Below the pieces are notes generated by a model. It had not been told where the DNA came from, did no database searches, and worked only from the letters and a program-made list of their open reading frames with translations. Position numbers and translations under genes: made by a program. DNA of 64,000 nt from Demequina silvatica. GTDB lineage: Bacteria; Actinomycetota; Actinomycetes; Actinomycetales; Demequinaceae. The DNA lies in assembly GCF_000971215.1 (NCBI RefSeq), contig NZ_BBMA01000003.1, forward strand, positions 310,001 to 374,000. The letters run 5' to 3'. Positions 39,565 to 49,123 of the stretch are shown here, in pieces. Numbering within the stretch: the first letter of the stretch is position 1; every line of letters begins with the position of its first letter.

Positions 39565-42500
39565 TCAGCTCCTGCGAGCCCTCCAGACCCCGAAGCCCAG
39601 GCCCGCGCCAGCCAGGACCACGACGCCCAGGCCCCAGATCCACCAGGGGGTGGAGCCGGACGCCGGCTCGACGGCCGCCTCGGTCTCGGTCGCGGTGGTG
39701 CCCTCGACGGCGGTCGCGGCGGGCTCCTCGGCCTCCGGCTCCTCGTCGACCGCCACCTCGGGAGCGGGCAGGCCCGCGATGACGCCGGCGCACGCGTCGG
39801 CTCCGGTGAGCGTCACGGTGACCGGGTCGAGCTCCTCGCCCGCCGGGTACGTCCCGAACGCCGCCGAGCCCGCCTCCGTGAGCGTCGCCGGCACGTCCGT
39901 GATCACCACGGTGTCGCCGTCGACCGTCACGGTCCCGGACTCTATGTCGAGAGCAGCGAACCGCACGCCCTCGGAGTCCACCGACGAGCCGTCCTGCCGG
40001 TCGCCGCTCACGTCCACCAGCAGCGTCGCGACGCCGCCCGAGACGTCGAGCACCGGGTTCGCCAGCGTGGTGTCGAGCGCGCCGTCGTGACCCGTGAAGC
40101 GCACCGCGCCGTCGAACGCGACCGCGCCCGCGACGGGGTCGGTGTCGAGCGAGCCGGCGCCCGTCCACACGAACACGCCCGGCTCCTCGGTCACGCCGTC
40201 GAGCTCCCACGCGCCGTTCGCGATGGTGCCCTCGATGTACGCGCGGAAGGAGGCCTTCACGCCCCACCCGAGCACCGCATCGTCCACCACGCACATGGTG
40301 CGTGCGGGGATCTCGACCACGAGCCCGTAGCTCTGCGAGCCCTGGAACGTGAGGGTGTGCGTGCCGGTGAGCGATCCGGGCAGCGAGCCGGTCCACGTCA
40401 CCACGCCGTCCGCGTCGGCCGTGAGGCCGTCCGCGAGCACCGTCGGGGTCGAGTAGACGACCACGCGGATGCCCTGCTCGTTCGGCTCGAAGCCGCCCAC
40501 GCGCAGCGTCACCTCGTCGCCCGCGATGAGGCTCGCGAGGGTGGCGTCGTCGATGGTGATGCCGGTGGTCGCCGGCGGGGCGTCCGGGACGTCGGCCTCG
40601 GGGGACGATGCGCCGGTTCCGTCCGCGGTCGCGACCACCGTGGTGCCGCCCGAGCCCGCGGTCACCGAGCCGGTGCCGACGGTGAACGTCACCCGGTCGA
40701 GCGCGCGCCCGGCCGGGTAGTAGCCGTCGAACGCCGCCGCGCCGGCGGAGGTGAGCGTCGCGGGGACGCCCGCCCAGCGGATCGCGCCGTCGAGCGACGT
40801 GCGGGTCCCGGCCGAGAGGTCGAGCGTCGCGAAGTCGACGCGGGTGCCGTCGACGGCAAGGCTGAGCACGCCGTCGGTGCCGTCGAGGCGGACGTACGGG
40901 TTCGCCATGGTGAGGTTCAGCAGGCCGTGGTGGCCCGAGAAGGTCACGGCGCCGGCGTACTTCGCGGTGCCGGCCGCCTGCTTGGCCTTGGCGTCGCCGC
41001 CCGACTGCAGGAACGTGTACGTCCCATTCGACGCGGTCGCGCCGGTGACCGTGATCGAGCCCTGCGCGATCGAGCCGGTGACGTAGTCGCGGAAGCCCGC
41101 GTCCACGCCCCAGGTGAGGCGGCCGACCACGGTGGTGCCGGTGCCGGTGCCGCCGGTCGAGCCGCCGTTGCCGCCGTTGCCTCCGGTGCCACCGCCGCCA
41201 TCGCCGCCGGACCCACCGGTGCCGCCGTCACCGCCGCCCGAACCGTCTCCCGCGGCGAACGCCACGGGCACGAACTGGTCGAGCGAGTAGTCGAGCGGGA
41301 AGTTGTGGTCGAGCCGCAGGAACACTCCGCACGTGACGTCGCCGGTCGCGGCGCACTCGACGCCGTTGATCGACGCGGGCAGGGTGAGCTCGGTCGAGAA
41401 GGTCCACAGACCGTCGGTGACGGAGCCGGTGGTGGGCTGGCCGTACTGCGACACGTGCATGAGCCACTGCTGGGTGGCGCCGTCGCACTGGTCGCCGGTG
41501 GGGCGGCCCTCGGACTCCACGCAGTACATGAGGTACGCCGAGGTGTTCCTGCCTGCCGTGAGCGCGGGCAGCGTGCCCGTCACGGTGACCGTGTCGCCGT
41601 CCGCGAGGCCCGTGGCGGGCGTGACGGAGATCCCGGTCGCGGGCTCGACCACGGGGGTGTCGGACGCGAAGGTGAGCGGCGTCGCGATCTCGAACGGCGC
41701 GTGCTTGGCGCCGCCGGCCGCGTAGGTGTAGACGCCCCAGGCGCCCTCGGTCGCGGCCAGCGAGGCCTTGTCGACGGTGAGGGTGGTGGTGAAGCGGCCG
41801 TCCGCGTCGATCGCGACGGCGCCGGCGGCGGTGCCGCCGATGGTGTCCACGTCAGCGGCGTTCACGGCCCAGCGGACGTCCGCGTTGGCACGGGCGGACG
41901 ATGCGGCACCCGCGGTGGGCTGCCACACGTCCGCGTACTTGCCCGCGGCCACGTACACGCCGGTGAACTTGCCGGCGAGCGGCGGGCGGGTGCCCGTGGT
42001 GGCGGAGCCGGCGGACAGGAAGTTGCGGCCTTCGACGGTCACGGTGGCGACGTCGTCGAGCTCCTCGGTGGGCGTCACGGTGACGCGGGGCGCGAACGAG
42101 AACGAGGTCGCGGTCTCGAACGGCGCGTGGACCGCGCCGCCCGCCGCGTAGGTGTAGACGCCCCAGTTGCCGGTGACGCCCTCGAGGTCGGTGTCCGCGA
42201 CGTCGAAGGTCGCGGTGAAGGTGCCGTCCTCGGTGAGCTCGATCGCGCCGGCGGCCGCGCCGCCCACGCTCGCCATGCTCTCCGCGGGCAGCGCCCAGAA
42301 GGTGGTGCCGCGCGGGCGCGACGAGGGGGCGGCGCCCGCGCTGGGCTGCCACTCGTCGGCGAACTTCGAGACCACCACGTAGACGCCGGTGAACCTGCCG
42401 GCGAGCGGGGGACGCGTGCCCGTGGTGGCCGCGCCCGCGGGGGTGAAGCCGGTGCCGGTGACGGTGATGGTGTCGCCGGTGCCGTCGAGGCCCTCGGTGC

Positions 42501-43191
42501 GGTCGACCGTCACGGCCGGGGCGGCCACGGGCTCCTCGGTGGGCTCCTCCGACGGCTCGGAGCTGGGTTCCGAGGTGGGCTCCGACGTGGGCTCAGCGCT
42601 CGGCTCGCCCGACGGCTCCTCGGTGGGCTCCGGCTCGGCCTCGCCCGCGGGAAGCGAGAACGTCACCGGGTCCATGGCCGTACCCGCGGGGTACTGCCCG
42701 AACACGGCCGCGCCGGCCGCGGTCAGCGACGCCGGCACGGAAGCGAACGTCACCAGGCCGTCGGCGACGGTCGGAACCGTGCCCGACAGGTCCAGCGAGA
42801 CCAGCTCGGTCGCGGATCCGTTGACCGTCGCGCTCAGCACGCCCGACGTGCCCGACACGCTCACCGCGGGGTCGGCGATCTCGATGTGCAGCAGCCCTCC
42901 GTGCGCGTCGAAGGTGACGGCGCCCGCGAAGGCGCCCGACGCATCGTCCCCCGAGACGTAGGGGAACGAGGTGACGGTGCCGTCGTCGGTGGCCGGCGCG
43001 GCGGCCGTGACGGATCCGGCGCCCGCGACGTACGAGCGGAACGAGGACTTGACCCCCCAGCTGAGCGACCCGGCGGCCGTGGCGGCCTGCGCGGGAAGCG
43101 CGATCAGCAAGGGGGAGAGCAGCAGCGCGAGCAGGGCGGCGGCCGTGAATCCGGCCGCGCGCGGGCGCGCTGAAGCGACGCGTGTGAGCAC
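39565..43191 (-). CDS. htaA: HtaA-domain haem-binding surface protein
   Basis: A 1,208-residue cell-surface protein. A signal peptide ends near residue 37 (ALLLSPLLIALPAQA). Three HtaA haem-binding domains begin GSLSWGVKSSFRSYV, GRLTWGVDAGFRDYV and AVLGWGVKASFRAYI, each with a conserved aromatic. Between the first and second are a Glu/Pro/Ser-rich spacer and three Ig-like repeats (two nearly identical, GTRPPLAGRFTGVYV and GTRPPLAGKFTGVYV), then a Gly-rich linker. The C-terminus is one membrane helix (WWIWGLGVVVLAGAGLGFGVW) plus RARRS. The protein probably captures haem and passes it to HmuT. GTG 43191 is chosen for a GGAG site; the upstream ATG frame would precede the signal peptide. Four dispersed motif copies fall in its linkers. 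Confidence 0.92.
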   Translation of the reverse strand: MLTRVASARPRAAGFTAAALLALLLSPLLIALPAQAATAAGSLSWGVKSSFRSYVAGAGSVTAAAPATDDGTVTSFPYVSGDDASGAFAGAVTFDAHGGLLHIEIADPAVSVSGTSGVLSATVNGSATELVSLDLSGTVPTVADGLVTFASVPASLTAAGAAVFGQYPAGTAMDPVTFSLPAGEAEPEPTEEPSGEPSAEPTSEPTSEPSSEPSEEPTEEPVAAPAVTVDRTEGLDGTGDTITVTGTGFTPAGAATTGTRPPLAGRFTGVYVVVSKFADEWQPSAGAAPSSRPRGTTFWALPAESMASVGGAAAGAIELTEDGTFTATFDVADTDLEGVTGNWGVYTYAAGGAVHAPFETATSFSFAPRVTVTPTEELDDVATVTVEGRNFLSAGSATTGTRPPLAGKFTGVYVAAGKYADVWQPTAGAASSARANADVRWAVNAADVDTIGGTAAGAVAIDADGRFTTTLTVDKASLAATEGAWGVYTYAAGGAKHAPFEIATPLTFASDTPVVEPATGISVTPATGLADGDTVTVTGTLPALTAGRNTSAYLMYCVESEGRPTGDQCDGATQQWLMHVSQYGQPTTGSVTDGLWTFSTELTLPASINGVECAATGDVTCGVFLRLDHNFPLDYSLDQFVPVAFAAGDGSGGGDGGTGGSGGDGGGGTGGNGGNGGSTGGTGTGTTVVGRLTWGVDAGFRDYVTGSIAQGSITVTGATASNGTYTFLQSGGDAKAKQAAGTAKYAGAVTFSGHHGLLNLTMANPYVRLDGTDGVLSLAVDGTRVDFATLDLSAGTRTSLDGAIRWAGVPATLTSAGAAAFDGYYPAGRALDRVTFTVGTGSVTAGSGGTTVVATADGTGASSPEADVPDAPPATTGITIDDATLASLIAGDEVTLRVGGFEPNEQGIRVVVYSTPTVLADGLTADADGVVTWTGSLPGSLTGTHTLTFQGSQSYGLVVEIPARTMCVVDDAVLGWGVKASFRAYIEGTIANGAWELDGVTEEPGVFVWTGAGSLDTDPVAGAVAFDGAVRFTGHDGALDTTLANPVLDVSGGVATLLVDVSGDRQDGSSVDSEGVRFAALDIESGTVTVDGDTVVITDVPATLTEAGSAAFGTYPAGEELDPVTVTLTGADACAGVIAGLPAPEVAVDEEPEAEEPAATAVEGTTATETEAAVEPASGSTPWWIWGLGVVVLAGAGLGFGVWRARRS

Positions 43192-43234
43192 GTGATCTCC
43201 AGGGTGAGGACGGGGCGCGGGGCGCCGGGAATGG

Positions 43235-43253
43235 GCAGGTAAGGCTTGCCTCA
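43235..43253 (-). promoter_or_regulatory. IdeR/DtxR-like iron box upstream of htaA
   Basis: The 19-base site GCAGGTAAGGCTTGCCTCA matches the iron-box consensus TWAGGTWAGSCTWACCTWA at 15 of 19 positions. It lies 44 bases upstream of the htaA start. Iron-replete repression of a haem receptor fits. No equally good box is seen in front of hmuO. Confidence 0.7.
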
Positions 43254-43342
43254 CCGGCACCCTACCGGGCACGACGCATAAAACGCAACATCACCGTTGC
43301 GTAAAAAACTCGGGCAGCGACACGCCCGGCGACACGCGCGTG

Positions 43343-43387
43343 TTGACCTTGCGCCTGCAATCCCCCTAATGTCTATCAAGCCGATAG
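43343..43387 (+). promoter_or_regulatory. cysP promoter and palindrome
   Basis: TTGACC (43343-43348), an 18-base spacer, and TAATGT (43367-43372) form a good sigma-70 promoter. CTATC and GATAG (43373-43387) form an inverted repeat directly downstream, at the expected transcript start. An Rrf2 regulator encoded at the end of the operon may bind it. Confidence 0.65.
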
Positions 43388-43433
43388 GAAATAGGCGACA
43401 AGCGCCGTTCGGCTCGTGACCTGGGAGGTCGAC

Positions 43434-44495
43434 ATGAACGCAGGGAAGCTCAGCACGCGGGGGTGGGTGGCAGGGTCCGTCGCGGCGGGCCTGGTGGCGG
43501 TCCTCGCCGGCTGCTCGGGCGCCGCGGACGCCGATCCCGCCGCCTCGGGCTCCGGCGAGGGCGACACCGAGACCACGCTCTCCGTGGTCGGCTACGCCGT
43601 CCCGCAGGCCGCCAACGACGCGATCCAGGCGCTGTGGGCGCAGACCCCGGAGGGGGAGGGCGTCCAGTGGGTGGAGTCGTACGGCGCGTCCGGCGACCAG
43701 AGCCGCGCCGTCGAGGCCGGCCTCGAGGCGGACTACGTCCACTTCTCGCTCGAGTCCGACGTCACCCGCCTGGTCGACGCGGGCCTGGTGGACCCGGAGT
43801 GGAACCAGGACGAGCACAAGGGGATCGTCTCGAGCTCCGTCGTGGCGATCGCGGTGCGGCCGGGCAACCCGCTCGGCATCGACAGCTGGGAGGACCTCGC
43901 GGAGCCGGGCGTCGAGATCGTGACCCCGAACCCGACGTCCTCGGGCAGCGCGCGGTGGAACATCCTCGCGGTGTGGGCCGCCGCGCTCGCGGACGGCGCG
44001 AACGACAAGGGCGCGGAGGCGTTCACCAAGGACGTGCTCGCGAACGTGGTCTCGCTCCCGGCGAGCGGCCGCGACGCCACCAGCGCGTTCCTCGCCGGCA
44101 CCGGCGACGTGCTCCTCAGCTACGAGAACGAGACCATCCTGGCGCGCGCGAGCGGCGAGGAGCTCGACTACGTGGTGCCCGACGTGACGCTCCGGATCGA
44201 CAACCCCGGCGCGGTGCTCACCGACGCCGATCCCGCGGCGCGCGACTGGTACCAGTTCCTCTTCACGCCCGAGGCGCAGGCCGAGTTCGCCCGCACCGGC
44301 TTCCGTCCCGTCATCGACGGCGTCGAGATCCCCGAGGTCCCCGGCGCCAACGACCCCGCGGACCCGTTCCCCACGCCCAAGGAGCTGTACACCATCGACG
44401 ACTTCGGGGGCTGGGAGGTCGCGGCCCCGCAGTTCTTCGACGAGGAGGACGGCACCATCACGCAGCTCCTCACCTCGCTCGGGGTCGAGGAATGA
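43434..44495 (+). CDS. cysP: Sulfate ABC transporter substrate-binding lipoprotein
   Basis: A 353-residue lipoprotein; the signal peptide ends AGLVAVLAGC. The sulfate/thiosulfate-binding pattern is clear: VVGYAVPQAANDAIQALW, then ESYGASGDQSRAVEAGLEADYVHFSLESD, and VTPNPTSSGSARWNILAVWAA. GGGAGG precedes the start ATG. It is the first gene of a four-gene sulfate import operon, each with overlapping start and stop. Confidence 0.95.
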   Translation: MNAGKLSTRGWVAGSVAAGLVAVLAGCSGAADADPAASGSGEGDTETTLSVVGYAVPQAANDAIQALWAQTPEGEGVQWVESYGASGDQSRAVEAGLEADYVHFSLESDVTRLVDAGLVDPEWNQDEHKGIVSSSVVAIAVRPGNPLGIDSWEDLAEPGVEIVTPNPTSSGSARWNILAVWAAALADGANDKGAEAFTKDVLANVVSLPASGRDATSAFLAGTGDVLLSYENETILARASGEELDYVVPDVTLRIDNPGAVLTDADPAARDWYQFLFTPEAQAEFARTGFRPVIDGVEIPEVPGANDPADPFPTPKELYTIDDFGGWEVAAPQFFDEEDGTITQLLTSLGVEE

Positions 44496-45439
44496 CCACC
44501 CCGGTGAGGGACGATGCGGCGGTCGCCGCATCGTCCCGACCCGGGGTCGCCGGTGGGGACGGGGTCGGGCGGCCCGGTACGTCACGCCGGCGCCGGGGCG
44601 GCGGCGCGCGGGGCTCACATGCCTCGAGCTCGCGCGGCGTCGCCCCGGCAGCCCCACCGCTGAGCGCGGGCGCCGGGCTGGGCCTGGGCCTCGCGGTGCT
44701 GTGGCTCAGCCTGCTAGTCCTGCTCCCGCTCGCGGCGGTCATCGCGACCGCCGCGGCGGGCGGCTGGGACGGCGTGGTGCGCGTGCTCACGCAGCCGCAG
44801 ACGGTGGCCGCGATCCGGCTCACGCTCGAGCAGGCCGCCCTGGTGACCGTGGTCAATGCGGTCATGGGCACGGCGATCGCGTGGGTGCTGGTGCGCGACC
44901 GCTTCCCGGGCAGGCGCGTGCTCGACGTGGTGATCGACGTGCCGTTCGCGCTGCCCACCGTGGTGGCCGGCCTGGTGCTGCTCGCGCTGTACGGGCCGCA
45001 GAGCCCGCTGGGCGTCGACATCGCGAACACCAAGGTCGCCGTGGCGTTCGCGCTGGCGTTCGTCACGCTGCCGTTCGTGGTCCGCACCGTGCAGCCCGTG
45101 CTCGAGACGCTGGACCGCAGCGCCGAGGATGCGGCGCGCTCGCTGGGCGCGTCGGGCTGGACGGTGTTCCGGCGCATCGTCCTCCCCGCCCTCGCGCCGG
45201 CCATCGCCGCCGGCGCCGCCCTGTCCTTCGCACGCGGCGTCGCCGAGTACGGCTCGCTGGTGCTCATCTCCGGCAACCTCGCGATGCGCACCGAGGTCGC
45301 CTCCGTCCGCATGCTCGGCTACATCGAAGGGGGAGACATGGCCGCCGCCGCCGTGGTCGCCACGTTCCTGCTCGCCATCTCGCTCGCCGTCACGCTGGGC
45401 CTGGGGCTGTTCAACCGCGTCGGAGGCCGCCGTGGCTAG
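44492..45439 (+). CDS. cysT: Sulfate ABC transporter permease CysT
   Basis: A 315-residue permease with six helices after a 55-residue N-terminal extension rich in Arg, Gly and Ser that is not normally present in CysT. The EAA-type loop is AARSLGASGWTVFRRIVLPALAPAI. ATG 44492 overlaps the cysP stop (ATGA). Codons 6-16 carry a perfect 30-base palindrome made of two opposed copies of the dispersed motif (RDDAAVAASSRPG), which could fold in the mRNA next to the start codon. Confidence 0.93.
   Translation: MTTPVRDDAAVAASSRPGVAGGDGVGRPGTSRRRRGGGARGSHASSSRGVAPAAPPLSAGAGLGLGLAVLWLSLLVLLPLAAVIATAAAGGWDGVVRVLTQPQTVAAIRLTLEQAALVTVVNAVMGTAIAWVLVRDRFPGRRVLDVVIDVPFALPTVVAGLVLLALYGPQSPLGVDIANTKVAVAFALAFVTLPFVVRTVQPVLETLDRSAEDAARSLGASGWTVFRRIVLPALAPAIAAGAALSFARGVAEYGSLVLISGNLAMRTEVASVRMLGYIEGGDMAAAAVVATFLLAISLAVTLGLGLFNRVGGRRG
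44508..44537. repeat. Perfect palindrome of two dispersed motifs inside cysT
   Basis: GGGACGATGCGGCG and CGCCGCATCGTCCC are perfect 14-base arms separated by only GT. Each arm is a full motif copy, 14 bases after the cysT start codon. In RNA the stem would sit over the first codons. The encoded peptide lies in a non-conserved extension. Confidence 0.9.
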
Positions 45440-46241
45440 GCGCGGGCCGGTGGCGCTGCGCGTGGTGGTGATCGCCTACCTGGTGCTGCTGGTCGCGTGG
45501 CCCGTGTCGCTCGTGTTCACCGGCGCGTTCGCGAACGGCCTCGCGCCCGTGATCGAGACGTTCCGCGACCCGCTGGTCCTCAACGCGCTGCGCCTCACCG
45601 CCATCGCGGCGGGCTGGGCCGTGGTGCTCAACACCGTGTTCGGCGTGGGGGTCGCGCTGCTGCTGGTGCGGCGCACGTTCCCCGGGCGGCGCCTGCTCGC
45701 CGCGCTCGTGGACCTGCCGCTCGCGGTCTCGCCCGTGGTGGTGGGGCTCGCGATCGCCCTGGTCTACGGCGCGAAGTCCGGCTGGCTGGGCGTCCCGCTC
45801 GCGAACGTGGGACTGGACGTCATCTACTCGACCCCCGGGATCGTGCTCGCGACCACGTTCATCGCGCTCCCGCTGGTGATCCGCGAGATCATCCCGGTCC
45901 TCGAGGAGGTGGGCACCGAGCAGGAGCAGGCCGCACGGTCCCTGGGCGCGGGTCCCTGGACCACGTTCCGCCGCATCACGCTGCCCGCGATCCGGTGGGG
46001 CCTCATCTACGGCGTGGTGCTGTGCCTCGCCCGCGCCGTCGGCGAGTTCGGCGCGGTCAAGGTGGTCTCCGGCAACCTGATCGGCCGCACCCAGACCGCG
46101 ACGCTCACCGTCGAGGAGCTGTACATGAACTTCGACCGGGAGGGGGCCTTCGCCGTGGCCGCCGCCCTCGCCAGCGTGTCCATCATCGCCATCGCCATCG
46201 TGGGCCTGCTGCGCGCCCGCACCGAGAGGAGGACCTCGTGA
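45432..46241 (+). CDS. cysW: Sulfate ABC transporter permease CysW
   Basis: A 269-residue permease with the EAA loop [25 protein letters not shown] and [23 protein letters not shown] 45432 overlaps the end of cysT by eight bases. [30 protein letters not shown] is characteristic of CysW. It pairs with CysT to form the channel. Confidence 0.95.
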   Translation: MARRGPVALRVVVIAYLVLLVAWPVSLVFTGAFANGLAPVIETFRDPLVLNALRLTAIAAGWAVVLNTVFGVGVALLLVRRTFPGRRLLAALVDLPLAVSPVVVGLAIALVYGAKSGWLGVPLANVGLDVIYSTPGIVLATTFIALPLVIREIIPVLEEVGTEQEQAARSLGAGPWTTFRRITLPAIRWGLIYGVVLCLARAVGEFGAVKVVSGNLIGRTQTATLTVEELYMNFDREGAFAVAAALASVSIIAIAIVGLLRARTERRTS

Positions 46242-47284
46242 GCATCGAGATCCGTGACGTCACCAAGACCTTCGGGTCCTTCACCGCGCTCGACGACGTC
46301 TCCGTCGCGATCCGCCCCGGCTCGCTCACCGCGCTGCTCGGCCCGTCCGGAGGCGGCAAGTCGACCCTGCTGCGCATCATCGCCGGCCTCGAGACCGCGG
46401 ACTCCGGCGTGGTCACCATCGACGGCGCCGACGCGACGCGGCTGCCGCCGCAGAAGCGCGGCGTGGGGTTCGTGTTCCAGCACTACGCGGCGTTCCCGCA
46501 CATGTCCGTCGCGCGGAACATCGCGTTCGGGCTGGAGATCCGCAAGCGTCCCAAGGAGGAGGTCCGCGCCCGCGTCGACGAGCTGCTGCGCCTGGTCCAC
46601 CTCGAGCAGTTCGGCGACCGCATGCCGTCGCAGCTGTCGGGCGGCCAGCGCCAGCGCATGGCGCTCGCCCGCGCGCTCGCGGTCGAGCCGTCCGTGCTGC
46701 TGCTCGACGAGCCGTTCGGCGCGCTCGACGCCAAGGTCCGCAAGGAGCTGCGCGACTGGCTGCGCCGCCTCCACGACGAGGTCCACGTCACCACCGTCTT
46801 CGTCACCCACGACCAGGAGGAGGCGCTCGAGGTCGCCGACGAGATCGTGGTGATCAGCCAGGGCCGCGTCGAGCAGACCGGCTCGCCCGACGCCCTCTAC
46901 GACCGCCCCGCCAACTCGTTCGTCATGTCGTTCCTGGGCCCCGTCACCCAGCTGGACGGCCGGCTGGTGCGCCCGCACGACATCGAGGTGCTCGGCATCG
47001 AGGTGCGCGACGCCGTCGCCGGCGTGGTCGCGGACGTCCAGCGGGTGGGCAACGAGGCGCGCGTGCGCGTCGGGGTGGGCGGCGCCCCGCCCGTGGCCGT
47101 GGTGCTCACCCGCGCCGAGCTGCGCGCGCTGGGCGCGCGGGTCGGGGACACCGTCTGGCTGCGGCTCGCCGCCGGCGCGGCGACCCTGCCGGTGGACGAT
47201 GCGGCGCTCGCCGGATCCCACCCGGCCGCCGGGGTGGGGGAGGTAGGTCGCGCGCTCGCCGGCGCATCGTCCCCCCGCGGGTAG
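46238..47284 (+). CDS. cysA: Sulfate ABC transporter ATP-binding protein CysA
   Basis: A 348-residue ATPase. Walker A is GPSGGGKST, the signature [15 protein letters not shown], Walker [13 protein letters not shown], and the switch His is in [11 protein letters not shown]. The C-terminal regulatory (TOBE-like) region begins [19 protein letters not shown] precedes GTG 46238, which overlaps the cysW stop. The last 25 residues hold two dispersed motif copies (VDDAAL and GASSPRG). The stop codon TAG also forms the first bases of the -10 (TAGGGT) for the next gene. Confidence 0.95.
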   Translation: MSIEIRDVTKTFGSFTALDDVSVAIRPGSLTALLGPSGGGKSTLLRIIAGLETADSGVVTIDGADATRLPPQKRGVGFVFQHYAAFPHMSVARNIAFGLEIRKRPKEEVRARVDELLRLVHLEQFGDRMPSQLSGGQRQRMALARALAVEPSVLLLDEPFGALDAKVRKELRDWLRRLHDEVHVTTVFVTHDQEEALEVADEIVVISQGRVEQTGSPDALYDRPANSFVMSFLGPVTQLDGRLVRPHDIEVLGIEVRDAVAGVVADVQRVGNEARVRVGVGGAPPVAVVLTRAELRALGARVGDTVWLRLAAGAATLPVDDAALAGSHPAAGVGEVGRALAGASSPRG

Positions 47285-47293
47285 GGTGGCCGC

Positions 47294-47797
47294 ATGCACG
47301 TGACCGCCAAGGGAGACTATGCCGTGCGGGCCGTGGTGGGCCTCGCGGAGGCGTACCCGGCGCGCGTGCCGGTCGCGGTGCTCGCGGAGCGCTTCGAGAT
47401 GCCCCGCAAGTTCCTCGAGACGGCGCTCGCGGACCTGCGGCGCGCCGGGATCGTGCAGTCGATGCGCGGGCCCGAGGGCGGCTACGTCCTGCACCGGCCG
47501 CCGTCCGAGATCACCGTGGGCGAGGTGGTGCGCGCGATCGACGGCCCGCTCGCGGACGTGCACGGGCTGCGCCCTCACGAGGTGGTCTACCCCGACGGGC
47601 TCCAGCACATGCAGGAGGTGTGGGTCGCGGCGCGTGCCGCGGTGCGGATGGTGTTCGACGAGGTGACGGTGGACCAGCTGGTCACGGGCGCCTTCCCGGA
47701 CCAGATCCGCGACCTGTTCCTTCACGACCAGGCCTGGGAGCCGCGCTCCGGTCCGCAGACGCCCACGCTGCCGAGCGGGACGCCGCCCGCGTCCTAA
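47294..47797 (+). CDS. Rrf2 family regulator
   Basis: A 167-residue Rrf2 winged-helix protein: MHVTAKGDYAVRAVVGLAEAY, then VLAERFEMPRKFLETALADLRRAGIV and the wing MRGPEGGYVLHRPPSEITVGEVVRAIDGPL. It lacks the three Cys that hold an Fe-S cluster in IscR/NsrR, so it may sense a metabolite or partner protein, like CymR with CysK. Its place right after cysPTWA suggests control of sulfur uptake. A leaderless promoter TAGGGT lies six bases upstream and overlaps the cysA stop. Confidence 0.85.
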   Translation: MHVTAKGDYAVRAVVGLAEAYPARVPVAVLAERFEMPRKFLETALADLRRAGIVQSMRGPEGGYVLHRPPSEITVGEVVRAIDGPLADVHGLRPHEVVYPDGLQHMQEVWVAARAAVRMVFDEVTVDQLVTGAFPDQIRDLFLHDQAWEPRSGPQTPTLPSGTPPAS

Positions 47798-47818
47798 CCT
47801 TCGCGGACCGGTGCGCGC

Positions 47819-49075
47819 CTACGCGTCGCGCAGCAGCGGCTGCGTCATGCAGTGCGCGCCGCCGCGGCCGCGGCCCAGCTCCGCGCCCACGATCTCGATG
47901 ACCTCGACGCCGGCGTTGCGGAGCTCGTCGTTGGTCTGGGTGTTGCGGTCGTACGCGACCACCACGCCGGGCTCGAGGGCGAGCAGGTTGTTGCCCGAGT
48001 CCCACTGCTGGCGCTCGGAGGCGTAGCGGTCCCCGCCGGTCGCGATGACGCGCAGGTCAACGCCGAGCGCGTCGCCCACCACGTCGACGAACGGCCGCTC
48101 CTCGCGACGCACGTCGAGCATCACGGGCGCGGGCGCCTCGCGGATCACGAACGTCTCGATCTCGTCGATGATGCCGGGGAAGACGGTGCACAGGTCGCGG
48201 TCAGCGAGCGTGAACACGGTGTCGAGGTGCATCGCCGAGCGCAGCCGTGGCAGCTTCGCGACGATCACCTGCTGCGCGCCCTCCGCGAGGAACAGCTCCA
48301 TCGCGAGCTGCGTGATGGCCTGCCGGCTGGACCGCTCGGACATGCCCACCAGGACGGTGCCGTTGCCGATCGGCATGACGTCGCCGCCCTCGAGCGTCGC
48401 GAGGCCGTGGTCGAACTCCGGGTCGCCCCACCACACGTTGACCGCGTCGCCGAACTCGGGATGGAAGCCATACACGGCCTTCATGAGCAGCGTCTCGGCG
48501 TGGCGGGCGGACCAGAACAGCGGGTTGAGCGTGACGCCGCCGTAGACCCACGAGGTGGTGTCGCGCGTGAAGAGCGTGTTGGGCAGCGGCGGCAGCAGGT
48601 AGTCGCGCATGCCGGACTCCTCGCGCACCAGCTGGATGCCGGGCGGGGAGAAGTCGCGCGGGAGGTCGAGGGTCGAGAGTCCGCCGATGATGTGGCGCGC
48701 GAGCTCGTCCGACGGGAGATCGTCGAGGTAGGCGCGGATGTCGACGGCGAGTCCCATCCCGACCTCGTCGGGCGTGACCTTGCGGTCCAGCAGCCATGCG
48801 CGGGCGTGGGGGATCGCGAGCGTCTCCGCGAGCAGGGTGTGGAGCTCCATCACCTGGATGTCGCGGTCGCGCATCAGCTGCACGAACTCCGCGTGATCGC
48901 GCTCCGCGTTCTCGACCCACATGACGTCGTCGAACAGCAGGTCCTGGCAGTTGGACGGCGTGAGCCGGTGGTGCGCGAGCCCGGGGGAGCACACCAGCAC
49001 CTTCTGCAGCCGGCCCACCTCCGAGTGGACGCCGTACTCGGGCAGCGTGATCGCCGGGGCCTGCATCTCCGTCAT
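47819..49075 (-). CDS. arcA: Arginine deiminase
   Basis: A 418-residue guanidino hydrolase that converts arginine to citrulline and ammonia. Catalytic parts are [19 protein letters not shown], the His in MHLDTVFT, the Asp in [11 protein letters not shown], and the nucleophile Cys in [12 protein letters not shown] near the C-terminus. No arcB, arcC or arcD is adjacent, so a full fermentation pathway is not shown here. GAGGAAGG lies 13 bases upstream and a TAGGTT -10 further up. The gene is convergent with Rrf2 over 21 bases. Confidence 0.95.
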   Translation of the reverse strand: MTEMQAPAITLPEYGVHSEVGRLQKVLVCSPGLAHHRLTPSNCQDLLFDDVMWVENAERDHAEFVQLMRDRDIQVMELHTLLAETLAIPHARAWLLDRKVTPDEVGMGLAVDIRAYLDDLPSDELARHIIGGLSTLDLPRDFSPPGIQLVREESGMRDYLLPPLPNTLFTRDTTSWVYGGVTLNPLFWSARHAETLLMKAVYGFHPEFGDAVNVWWGDPEFDHGLATLEGGDVMPIGNGTVLVGMSERSSRQAITQLAMELFLAEGAQQVIVAKLPRLRSAMHLDTVFTLADRDLCTVFPGIIDEIETFVIREAPAPVMLDVRREERPFVDVVGDALGVDLRVIATGGDRYASERQQWDSGNNLLALEPGVVVAYDRNTQTNDELRNAGVEVIEIVGAELGRGRGGAHCMTQPLLRDA

Positions 49076-49123
49076 GGTGGGGTTCGCGCCTTCCTCACGG
49101 GTGATTCGAACCTAGCAGGGGCG

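Noticed and set aside
40087-43173. 1,028-residue plus-strand ORF opposite htaA
   Set aside because: The composition is Arg/Gly/Val-rich with no signal or motifs; the opposite strand has a signal peptide, three HtaA domains, a membrane anchor and an iron box.
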